Of a stretch of 34,180 nucleotides of DNA, positions 25,662-33,013 are shown piece after piece. The DNA is from an uncultured Clostridia bacterium (GTDB taxonomy: Bacteria; Bacillota; Clostridia; Oscillospirales; CAG-272). Both the position numbers and the translations under genes were made by a program. Below the pieces are notes generated by a model, which had not been told where the DNA came from, made no database searches, and saw nothing but the letters and a program-made list of their open reading frames with translations. Each line of letters starts with the position of its first letter. Within the stretch, counting starts at the first letter, position 1. The stretch is taken from NCBI GenBank assembly GCA_944391815.1, contig CALXUV010000037.1:1-34180 (forward strand), in the 5' to 3' direction.

Positions 25662-25733
25662 GATATTTATTAATTTAAAGACAATAACTTTTCATGAAAG
25701 GACGTATAACACAGTCTGAAAAAGGAGTAAATA

Positions 25734-28700
25734 ATGGTTCGTAAAAGAATTACTGCCTTTACACTATGTCTGCTGCTGATATTACAGATAGTTATCCCGA
25801 TTGCCGCATCGGCAAAAAGCGGAACAGAGTCTTACTCTGCGCAAGCCTCTCACAGCGGTTTTGTCACTTTGGGTGGCAGAACGCTCCGAAAAATTGAAAC
25901 TATCAGTGAAAACGGCGACGGATCTTTTACACTTTCGCTTTCTCTTTCATCAAATATTGAAAAAAGCGATCAGAACGACAATTCTCAGGTTGCAAGAAAC
26001 AACTGTTTCACGGTAACCCAAAGCGGAGAATATCTGATCGAGCTGTGGGGAGGCTCCGGCGGCGACGGAGAAGACACCACTTACAGTAAAGGCGGACAGG
26101 GTGGCAGCGGCGGTCACGTATACGGGGTCATCCACCTTAACGCCGGACAAACCCTTTACTATACTCTCGGAGGCAACGGAGTTCAGACACTGAATTTTGA
26201 CTCGGGAGGAGGAGCAAACGGAAACGGAGGAAATCACGGAGATATCGGCAGTTACATGGTCGGCGGAGGCGGTGGTTACTCGGCTGTATACCTGTTTGAA
26301 TCTGCGGATTTTGAAGAGAAGTACACTGACAGTCTCGGTAACATTTCTTCGGATATACAGGAAACTGACCGTATACAGAAATATATCATGATTGCAGGCG
26401 GTGGTGGAGGCGGCGGAGCAGGTAACGGATTTTCCCTCACCGGCAGCGCAACCGGACTTCCTGACGGCGGCGCAGGAGGAAGTATCGGGGGAAATTACGG
26501 CTTGCTTTCCGGTGACGGATATGATGTAGCCGGAACATTTTTTGTCGGAAGCGACGGAAAATCAAGCGGCACTTCCGTTTCTTATGTAGGGCACGGCGGT
26601 ACAAATCTGCCGGGAACTCCTTCCGACACCCTTGCTTCAATGTTTGAAGTCGAATCCCCAAATGACTGGAAATGCACATATAACGCATCCACCAACGGCG
26701 GAGCCGGAGGCGCGGGAAATATGCGCGGCGGTGGAGGCGGTGCAGGATTTTGCGGCGGAAGCGGCGGAATTATGACTTCGATTATCTCTCCGACAAACGT
26801 AGGCGGCGGTGGCGGGGGTTCATCCTTCGTTGCCGAGACTGTTTCCTACTCAGGACTTTCCGAGTCAGCTGAAAGCAACCTGATCCACAATAATCCGAGC
26901 TCTACCGGAGGAGCAATCAACATCACGTATCTCGGGACCGAAACAGCACCGGTTGAAGAAACAATCGATATCTCCGGCACAGTCAGTCAGTATTTCGATA
27001 TTGCCGAAGTTTCCGCATCAAGCGGTAATGTTTCATCGGAAAACGGAGTTTTTACCGTATCTGATTCTTCTCTTATGTTATCCTCCGACGGCGAAAGCAG
27101 TTCGGTTGAGATATCAGTTGTTTTGCGTCCGAAATCCGGATTTGCAGGCGGAAACAATGTTCCGCTGCTTCAGGACGATACCGTTTTCCTGACTTCAGGC
27201 GATGACTCAGCCAAAATCGTTTTACATCAGGATTGCAGTGCGGTAAACGTTGCGCTGAATTTCAGCGTTGTTACCCACAGTCATGTTACAAATATAGATG
27301 GGTATATTTACCCCGTTTCGGAACTTTTCACGGACAATTATGCCGAAATCCGCGACAGCCTTACGGATGATATCATGTTTGACTTTATTCAGTCAATCGG
27401 AAGCTATACCGTTACCGATTCAAACGGAACAGTACTTCAACCGGGCGATGTTATTACCGTTAGGGAAACTGCCGTATATAAAGTTTTTTTCAATGTAATA
27501 CCCAAAACGATCGAACCCGCAACCGTTGGAAAGCCGGTTTCTGAGCAAACTTTTTCTTCAACGGCAACAATTACCTTTTTCTCGGCAAACAGCGGAGAAA
27601 TGAACGGTAACGGGTTACGGTACACAAAAAGTCTGAGCTATTTCAGTGAAACCGGCATATACGAGCTTTCCCTTGAAATTTCTTCCGGTACCGACAGCAG
27701 TTACGCCAAATTAGATCCGCTGAAAATTGCGTACAGCTCATCAACGACGAGCCTGACGGCGAAAGTACCTGCGTCCGGTTATTACATGTTCCAGCTCTGG
27801 GGAGGAAACGGAGCAAAAGGAGGCGGATACAGAGGCGGTGATGGAGGCGGTGCGGGAGGCGAAGGCGGTTACGTCTGCGGAATTGTTCACTTAAAAAAAG
27901 GCGATAAGATAACAGCTAAGCTCGGTGCGGACGGTGTTACTCCGGAAGCCGACAGAGCAGGCGGTCCCGGAGGGGGATACACTTCGTTACAATCCGGATC
28001 CGACCTGATTCTCGTTGCCGGCGGCGGAGGCGGGGGCGGCGGATGCGGTGGACTTCTCGGTTTGTTTAACGGAGAAGACGGAGGGAGCGTTGATAATAAC
28101 AAGCCATCTTCCGATCCAGACGCCGTTTATGCCGGAAACCCCGGCACGGCAGGAGAAAACACTATTTTTGGAAACGGAGGCGACGGAGGAAGTGCAGGCG
28201 TTAACTATGTCGGTTCCAACGTCTCTGAGGATGCAAGTTCTCTTTCCGACGACGCTCAGACGATTTTCAACTCTGCTTCAAAGTCAAATTATCAGGACGA
28301 ATATCAGCAACGCAGCGGGGGAGCAATTTTTATCACTCCTTTACAGCTTGATTCGACCGAAGGAAGCGCAAATGAAGATGTTTTAAGCGCTCTCTCGGGA
28401 TATAACCTTGATGTTGATCTATCTCAGTATTTCACTGTCAAGGATGTAACCGTGGAAAACAAGGACGGCAGCGCAGTAGATGCAGTAACGGAAGTAAACG
28501 GTCAGCAGATAAAGGTTTCTTCTATTAATCCGTTGGTTAATGTAACCGAAACTGTTGAAAATGAGACGACAACCCTGCACGGTAGTGTTGACTTTATCGT
28601 AAAAATCCGGCTTTACGTCAGAGATGGTTTTCTCGGAGGCAATGACGTTCCGGTGCTCAGTTACGAAAATTCTTCAAACAGTACCGGAATGCTGCTCTCT

Positions 28701-31208
28701 CAGGGGAGCGATTCGCTTGAAATCAACAGACAAGGCAGTGTAAATCCAAACGATTCAAACAAATCCGACTTTGCAAATGTTGCAATTAATTACACCCCGA
28801 ACCCCGATTTACTGACGGTTAACACTGTAACCTATGTGCGCGGCGACGCTGCTATTCCTCACAGTCTTCTTTTCAATTACCCGGGTGACGGTAAAATTTA
28901 CACTTGGGAAGACGATTTTGTGAGCTTTGTCGATCCCAATACTTCAGATCTTGTTCACGCTCCGGAATCCACAACACTTGTTCCGGTTGAAATAGGTCTG
29001 CGCCCTTTGATTGCCGAGCCGTCGAAAGCGTCGGTAGGTGAAACAGCCACCGAAAGCATTTCAACCAAATATGCAGTAATCGAAGTAAAATACCGGGTTA
29101 TTTACAATCTCGGAAATATTCAGACCAGCCATACTCCCGATGAAAACGGCAGATACATAATCAACCCGGAACAGGAGTATTCGGCTGTACTGACAGCCGA
29201 TAAAGGTTCGCTGCTTCCCGACCGCATCACAGTAGAGACAGGCGGTAAAATACTGGCAGACACCCGGTATAACTATAATCCTGCTAACGGTTCGCTGCTT
29301 ATCCCTGCCTCTGAGGTAACTGATAACATAACTATTACCGCACACTCGGAAATGCCCGAAGTCTATAAAATTCATTACGTATATGAAACCTTACCCGGAG
29401 GAGAGCCGGTATTTTATGAAGATGAATATCCCGCCGGCTCTGTTATTTTCACAAAATTTTCTGACACTTATGAAGCGCCGGTTTTCAAAGGTTATGAGTT
29501 CGTCTGGGATTGGGGTGCCGACGAAGGCATTACAAATATGCCTGAAAAAGATATCTGGGTAACCGGTACTTATGTCGCTGTCAAGTATAACCTTACGATC
29601 TACTATAAGGACAAAGATGGTATCGATCTTTTTCCGGCATATACCGAAGCAGTCGAGTACGGTAAACCTTACAGTATAAAATCTCCGGTTAAATCCGGAT
29701 ATATGGCTGACATACTGGTTGCAGAAGGAACGGTCAGCGGCGAAACCGTGATAACAGTCACCTACTCACCTACTTCCAACAGTCTTAACATCGTTTATAT
29801 ACTAAGCGACAGCAACACTGTATGTGGTACGGTAAACAAGTACTACGCTACCGATCAGAGCTTTGCCGTTACCTCTCCGGAAATTGTCGGTTATACTCCG
29901 GACCTCCATGTTGTTGAAGGCATTATGACAGCCGATGGTATAACTGTATATGTTACTTACAGTCCCGATAGCTATACCGTAACATTTGATCCTTCGGGAG
30001 GAAACTGTCAGGAAACGGTAAAAACTGTTATATACAATAACATATACGGATTTGACGGTAGTTCTTATGCCGGACTGCCGGTACCGGTTCGTCCCGGATA
30101 TAAATTCCTCGGTTGGTATTCCGGAGAAACAAAAATAACGGAAGAGACCAGGGTCACAACCGCTTCATCCCACACGCTTACTGCAAAATGGGAGGTAAAC
30201 AAATACACTCTGGTCGTACGTTATCTCTACGAAAACAATCTGTCCGCAGGCGAGGACAAAGTTTTAAGTATTCCTTACGGCGGAAATTTCAGCGTAGAAT
30301 CACCGACAATACCCGGTTATACGGCGGACAAGACGATTGTTTCCGGAATAATGCCGGCTCAGAACACAGTGATAACAGTTGTCTATCTGAAAAACTCATA
30401 CAACCTTACCGTAAAATACATTTATGAGGACGGCAGTCAGGCTTATCCGGACGAAACGTTTGAAATTGCGAGAAACACTCCGTACACACTGATAAGTCCG
30501 GAAGTTACCGGTCACACGCCCGATATCAAAGAAATTTCCGGAACTTCCCTCTCAGAAGATGAGACCGTGACTGTAACGTATTATAAAAACAGCTACACTC
30601 TGACGATACATTACACACTCGAAGACGGCAGCAGCGTCTTTGACGACTTTACTATGGAAGTGCGTTACGGCGAAAACTATTCCGTCAATACTCCCGAATA
30701 CGGGAATTATATTCCGTCAATTCCGGTTGTTTCCGGAGTTATGGGTGCCGTCAGTCAGGAAATAACCGTTATTTACTACCCCGGAGAACTGCCGGAGATA
30801 ATCAGTGTTGATATTGAATGGGGAGACCTTACATTTAAAGCGGGATACGACGAATGGAACCCGCAGACGCACAAATACGATTCGGTTTCGGTCGCTCCCT
30901 TGACAACCGGCTCAAATTATCTGCGGATGATAAACCGTTCTAACGTTTCAGTTAACGCCGACTTTTCTTTTTCAGTAAACGCAGGGTACGAAGAAATCTT
31001 CGAAGGTTACTTCACGGCATCCGGAACGGAACCCGAAACTCCTGTTTTGTCGGACTCTATATTACTCGGAACAGGGATCTCCGACAACTCCGGAGCAATC
31101 TGGCTGTGGTTAAGAGAAAAAACAGCCGGTGCAGTTCCGGAATCGGGAGCCAACGGAACTTTTACCGTCGGTTCGTGTACCGTAACTATAACAAAGGCAG
31201 GTGAATAA
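25734..31208 (+). CDS. Giant secreted surface protein: two glycine-rich domains, MucBP-like and Flg_new repeats, C-terminal W-G/W-N-P domain
   Basis: A 1824-residue exported protein, probably a surface stalk or adhesin. The signal peptide is 1-27 (hydrophobic core, ASA cut site). Glycine-rich domain 1 is about 92-400 with framework YLIELWGGSGG, MIAGGGGGGGAG and VGGGGGGSSF. A beta region follows (about 405-610) with SQYF and GFAGGNNVPLL. Glycine-rich domain 2 (about 645-870) and a second such beta region (about 885-1110: SQYF, GFLGGNDVPVL) repeat the plan, so 500 or so residues are an old duplication. Residues 1210-1682 are stalk repeats: about six MucBP-like units (YNLTIYYKDKDG, YTLVVRYLYENN and so on) with one Listeria-Bacteroides (Flg_new) unit (1413-1487, GYKFLGWYSG). 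Residues 1690-1820 form a domain shared with the small protein at 32080. No LPxTG or C-terminal membrane segment exists, so attachment must differ. SD AAAGGAG, 6-base spacer. Confidence 0.9.
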   Translation: MVRKRITAFTLCLLLILQIVIPIAASAKSGTESYSAQASHSGFVTLGGRTLRKIETISENGDGSFTLSLSLSSNIEKSDQNDNSQVARNNCFTVTQSGEYLIELWGGSGGDGEDTTYSKGGQGGSGGHVYGVIHLNAGQTLYYTLGGNGVQTLNFDSGGGANGNGGNHGDIGSYMVGGGGGYSAVYLFESADFEEKYTDSLGNISSDIQETDRIQKYIMIAGGGGGGGAGNGFSLTGSATGLPDGGAGGSIGGNYGLLSGDGYDVAGTFFVGSDGKSSGTSVSYVGHGGTNLPGTPSDTLASMFEVESPNDWKCTYNASTNGGAGGAGNMRGGGGGAGFCGGSGGIMTSIISPTNVGGGGGGSSFVAETVSYSGLSESAESNLIHNNPSSTGGAINITYLGTETAPVEETIDISGTVSQYFDIAEVSASSGNVSSENGVFTVSDSSLMLSSDGESSSVEISVVLRPKSGFAGGNNVPLLQDDTVFLTSGDDSAKIVLHQDCSAVNVALNFSVVTHSHVTNIDGYIYPVSELFTDNYAEIRDSLTDDIMFDFIQSIGSYTVTDSNGTVLQPGDVITVRETAVYKVFFNVIPKTIEPATVGKPVSEQTFSSTATITFFSANSGEMNGNGLRYTKSLSYFSETGIYELSLEISSGTDSSYAKLDPLKIAYSSSTTSLTAKVPASGYYMFQLWGGNGAKGGGYRGGDGGGAGGEGGYVCGIVHLKKGDKITAKLGADGVTPEADRAGGPGGGYTSLQSGSDLILVAGGGGGGGGCGGLLGLFNGEDGGSVDNNKPSSDPDAVYAGNPGTAGENTIFGNGGDGGSAGVNYVGSNVSEDASSLSDDAQTIFNSASKSNYQDEYQQRSGGAIFITPLQLDSTEGSANEDVLSALSGYNLDVDLSQYFTVKDVTVENKDGSAVDAVTEVNGQQIKVSSINPLVNVTETVENETTTLHGSVDFIVKIRLYVRDGFLGGNDVPVLSYENSSNSTGMLLSQGSDSLEINRQGSVNPNDSNKSDFANVAINYTPNPDLLTVNTVTYVRGDAAIPHSLLFNYPGDGKIYTWEDDFVSFVDPNTSDLVHAPESTTLVPVEIGLRPLIAEPSKASVGETATESISTKYAVIEVKYRVIYNLGNIQTSHTPDENGRYIINPEQEYSAVLTADKGSLLPDRITVETGGKILADTRYNYNPANGSLLIPASEVTDNITITAHSEMPEVYKIHYVYETLPGGEPVFYEDEYPAGSVIFTKFSDTYEAPVFKGYEFVWDWGADEGITNMPEKDIWVTGTYVAVKYNLTIYYKDKDGIDLFPAYTEAVEYGKPYSIKSPVKSGYMADILVAEGTVSGETVITVTYSPTSNSLNIVYILSDSNTVCGTVNKYYATDQSFAVTSPEIVGYTPDLHVVEGIMTADGITVYVTYSPDSYTVTFDPSGGNCQETVKTVIYNNIYGFDGSSYAGLPVPVRPGYKFLGWYSGETKITEETRVTTASSHTLTAKWEVNKYTLVVRYLYENNLSAGEDKVLSIPYGGNFSVESPTIPGYTADKTIVSGIMPAQNTVITVVYLKNSYNLTVKYIYEDGSQAYPDETFEIARNTPYTLISPEVTGHTPDIKEISGTSLSEDETVTVTYYKNSYTLTIHYTLEDGSSVFDDFTMEVRYGENYSVNTPEYGNYIPSIPVVSGVMGAVSQEITVIYYPGELPEIISVDIEWGDLTFKAGYDEWNPQTHKYDSVSVAPLTTGSNYLRMINRSNVSVNADFSFSVNAGYEEIFEGYFTASGTEPETPVLSDSILLGTGISDNSGAIWLWLREKTAGAVPESGANGTFTVGSCTVTITKAGE

Positions 31209-31210
31209 TT

Positions 31211-32005
31211 TTGGAAAGACAGTCGGTAATGCGTGAGGATTACGACAAAAAAATCCGACTCCGGAAAAAATCCATTTTCTGCTACTCGGTAAAAAATTTC
31301 AAAAAAATCAGCGAGGAGTTGCAGCCGGAAATCATAGGTGAAATCATTGAAAACAGCGAGTCTCAGTCTGACGAAAAAATACTTATAGGTTCCGGTTTTT
31401 ATTCAATTCATGAAACCGGCAGCAAAAGCAGACTTATTTACTCGGTTGCAGGTTATATTCAGCTGGATGACGGCAGTTTTGTAACCGTACTTAAATCAAG
31501 AATACCTTTGTTTATAACGGGAGTATTTTCAGTTGCAGTATTGGCGGCTGTTTTAACTATTGTTTTTTTACGGATTAATACTCCGCCGGCAGTTAAGCCC
31601 CTTCCGCCTGATCCCGGAATCGGAGTGATCGAAGGTGATGATTCTGAAAAAAACGAATCTGAAAATGGCGGCGGTGCGGTCAGACTGACATACAGTCTTG
31701 ACGCAAAGCTTTCGCTCTCAACCGGCAGTATTAAAATTTATTTTCTTAACCCGAATGCTTCCAACCGCGACATATCTATCACTTTATATCTGCTTGACGG
31801 TGAAAACAAAATCAAAATAGCAGAGTCAGGACTCATTCCGTCGGGCTATGGTCTTACAAATATGACTTTTATAAAAAACTCGGCTGAATTGTCGCATGGA
31901 AACTACAACGCTTTGTTTATTGTTTCTTTTTACGATCCGGATACAGGAGAAAAAGCTCTTGTCGAGGCTTCTGTTACGGACGTGAAGCTTCAGGTTTTAC
32001 CGTAG
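31211..32005 (+). CDS. Single-pass membrane protein, unknown family
   Basis: I do not recognise the family. The 264-residue protein has a basic, probably cytoplasmic N-terminal part (1-97, rich in Lys and Arg near residues 13-32). One membrane segment follows at about 99-120 (PLFITGVFSVAVLAAVLTIVFL), then a Pro-rich spacer (PPAVKPLPPDPG), an acidic linker, and an outside beta-rich domain (about 155-262, with SIKIYFLNPNASNRDISITLYLL). There is no signal peptide, so type II topology (N-in) is likely. The start is TTG two bases after the giant gene's stop, with AGGTGA overlapping that gene's end; an ATG at 31229 is an alternative. The tight link suggests a partner in anchoring, export or assembly of the two secreted neighbours. 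This role is inferred from position only. Confidence 0.8.
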   Translation: MERQSVMREDYDKKIRLRKKSIFCYSVKNFKKISEELQPEIIGEIIENSESQSDEKILIGSGFYSIHETGSKSRLIYSVAGYIQLDDGSFVTVLKSRIPLFITGVFSVAVLAAVLTIVFLRINTPPAVKPLPPDPGIGVIEGDDSEKNESENGGGAVRLTYSLDAKLSLSTGSIKIYFLNPNASNRDISITLYLLDGENKIKIAESGLIPSGYGLTNMTFIKNSAELSHGNYNALFIVSFYDPDTGEKALVEASVTDVKLQVLP

Positions 32006-32044
32006 ATTATATTCAACGTTTTTCCGACAAAGGCGGAAGCGTAA

Positions 32045-32050
32045 TATAAT
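32045..32050 (+). promoter_or_regulatory. Possible internal -10 box for the small secreted protein
   Basis: A perfect TATAAT lies 30 bases before the ATG at 32080. No good -35 stands 16-18 bases upstream (TTCCGA at best). It could give the small protein more transcript than the giant one. Confidence 0.35.
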
Positions 32051-32079
32051 ACATAAATTATTTTAAAAGGAGCACTATT

Positions 32080-32598
32080 ATGAAAAAACTTATAACTCTT
32101 GCTATGACATTCATAATGATAATTGTTATGGCGACTTCATCATTTGCGGAGACAGTAGGAGACGGCGGAAGCGCAACAGGAAAGGTCGAGGTCAAAATCA
32201 ACAAAGATGATGTTCAGACAGTTTACTCTGTCGACATTGACTGGGGATCCCTTGATTTTACTTACAATTTCGGAGAGGGTACATGGAATCCGGCGGATCA
32301 TACCGTTACGGGAGGCACACCAGGCTGGAAAAACTCCGAAGCAAAAATAACCGTAACCAACCATTCCAACGCAGAAGTAGCTATCAAAGCAGTATTTGCA
32401 GATAATCAGACTACTGCCGAACTAAACGGCGTTACCGCAAATCTCACGAATAATGCGTTCCAACTTGCTGCCGGAAAGCTGAATAAACCCGCCGAAGCTG
32501 ATAATGCTCAGACAACAGTTACTGTAAGCGGCACACCGAGCACCTTGGATGATTTTACCGTCGGAACGATAACCGTCACCGTTTCAGCGGCGTCCTGA
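32080..32598 (+). CDS. Small secreted protein with the same W-G/W-N-P domain as the giant protein's C-terminus
   Basis: A 172-residue exported protein. The signal peptide is 1-23 (MKKLITLAMTFIMIIVMATSSFA) with cleavage expected before ETVG. A short linker leads to a beta domain from about 48 to the end: YSVDIDWGSLDFTY, GTWNPADHTV, KITVTNHSNAEV and a final VGTITVTV. The giant protein ends with the parallel set SVDIEWGDLTF, EWNPQTHKY, RMINRSNVSV and VGSCTVTI, so the two share a homologous domain. There is no sortase signal, membrane tail or cysteine. SD AAAAGGAG with a strong match and about 8-base spacing. It could be a subunit that packs with, caps or polymerises on the giant protein; the function is unknown and the domain is not one I can name with certainty. 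Confidence 0.85.
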   Translation: MKKLITLAMTFIMIIVMATSSFAETVGDGGSATGKVEVKINKDDVQTVYSVDIDWGSLDFTYNFGEGTWNPADHTVTGGTPGWKNSEAKITVTNHSNAEVAIKAVFADNQTTAELNGVTANLTNNAFQLAAGKLNKPAEADNAQTTVTVSGTPSTLDDFTVGTITVTVSAAS

Positions 32599-32607
32599 AA
32601 ATAATAA

Positions 32608-32703
32608 CCGGCGGATACAGGGCAGTTCCGTTGGCCTTAGCCGTCCTTTGAACGGGACTGACAAAACAAAAGGGTTCTCAGGTGCTGCCCTGTGAACCCG
32701 CCG
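32608..32703 (+). ncRNA. Structured RNA element with two mutually exclusive folds
   Basis: Fold A: CGGCGG (32609-32614) with CCGCCG (32698-32703), then ACAGGGCAG (32617-32625) with CTGCCCTGT (32685-32693), enclosing small hairpins such as GGC-CTTA-GCC and CCGT...ACGG (about 32634-32654). Fold B: GGGTTC (32672-32677) with GAACCC (32694-32699) and CAGG with CCTG inside it. Folds A and B compete for bases 32685-32699. It starts 10 bases after the small-protein stop and is followed at once by a terminator. I could not assign it to SRP, tmRNA, 6S, RNase P or a riboswitch class. It may be a separate small RNA, a 3'-UTR element or an attenuator. Confidence 0.55.
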
Positions 32704-32779
32704 AAAAAACCACCGCATTTATTTGCTCTACCGCTGTTAAGCGGAGACAGGCAGATGTTTGCGGCGGTTTTTTATTTTT
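32704..32779 (+). terminator. Long terminator hairpin closing the surface-protein operon/RNA
   Basis: AAAAAACCACCGCA (32704-32717) pairs with TGCGGCGGTTTTTT (32760-32773) with one A-C mismatch, followed by ATTTTTG. Its loop holds a second hairpin CCGCT-GTTA-AGCGG (32731-32744). Confidence 0.8.
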
Positions 32780-33013
32780 GTTGACGCACTTGGTTTATTC
32801 CCGGCGACGGATTCTGTATTTATTGCTTATTACCTTATGGTTCAACGTGATATACGATTTTTTCCTGCATCTGAGAATGAATGGTCTTCCGTTTTCGCTG
32901 CATGTATAAACAACAGAAAATTTACCGGTGCCATGTGCAAGCTTTTTGGCAAGGATTTTCTCTGATCCGATTGGTTTTGTCAAAGTTGGTGAGAAAAGGT
33001 TTTTCAACTGTAT

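Larger units (their letters stand above)
25371..25733. other. Divergent control region of the two-component system and the giant surface-protein operon
   Basis: It holds a promoter to each side, three CAGTT-type repeats (25611-25661) and an inverted/direct pair ACGATTATCT (25423) and ACGATAATCT (25444). It encodes no protein. Confidence 0.65.
32599..33013. other. Gap between convergent small-protein and lipoprotein genes
   Basis: The first 180 bases are the structured RNA and its terminator. From 32780 to 33013 several short overlapping frames exist on both strands, none with a ribosome site or recognisable protein. I see no terminator of the minus-strand lipoprotein gene other than the hairpin at 32704-32773, whose A-run side would also give a T-run on that strand. 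Confidence 0.5.

Noticed and set aside
27887-28102. Proline-rich minus-strand frame inside the giant gene
   Set aside because: The proline runs are the complement of GGN glycine codons. There is no ribosome site.
26026-28330. Glycine-rich regions as simple low-complexity or assembly artefact
   Set aside because: Both copies keep the same non-glycine framework (aromatic/Leu-Trp-Gly-Gly, AGGGGG blocks) and homologous flanking beta regions, so they are real domains.
32608-32779. Assignment of the RNA element to SRP RNA, tmRNA, 6S RNA or RNase P
   Set aside because: I could not find the SRP GGAA tetraloop region, a tRNA-like end, the 6S central bubble or RNase P conserved blocks. It is left unnamed.
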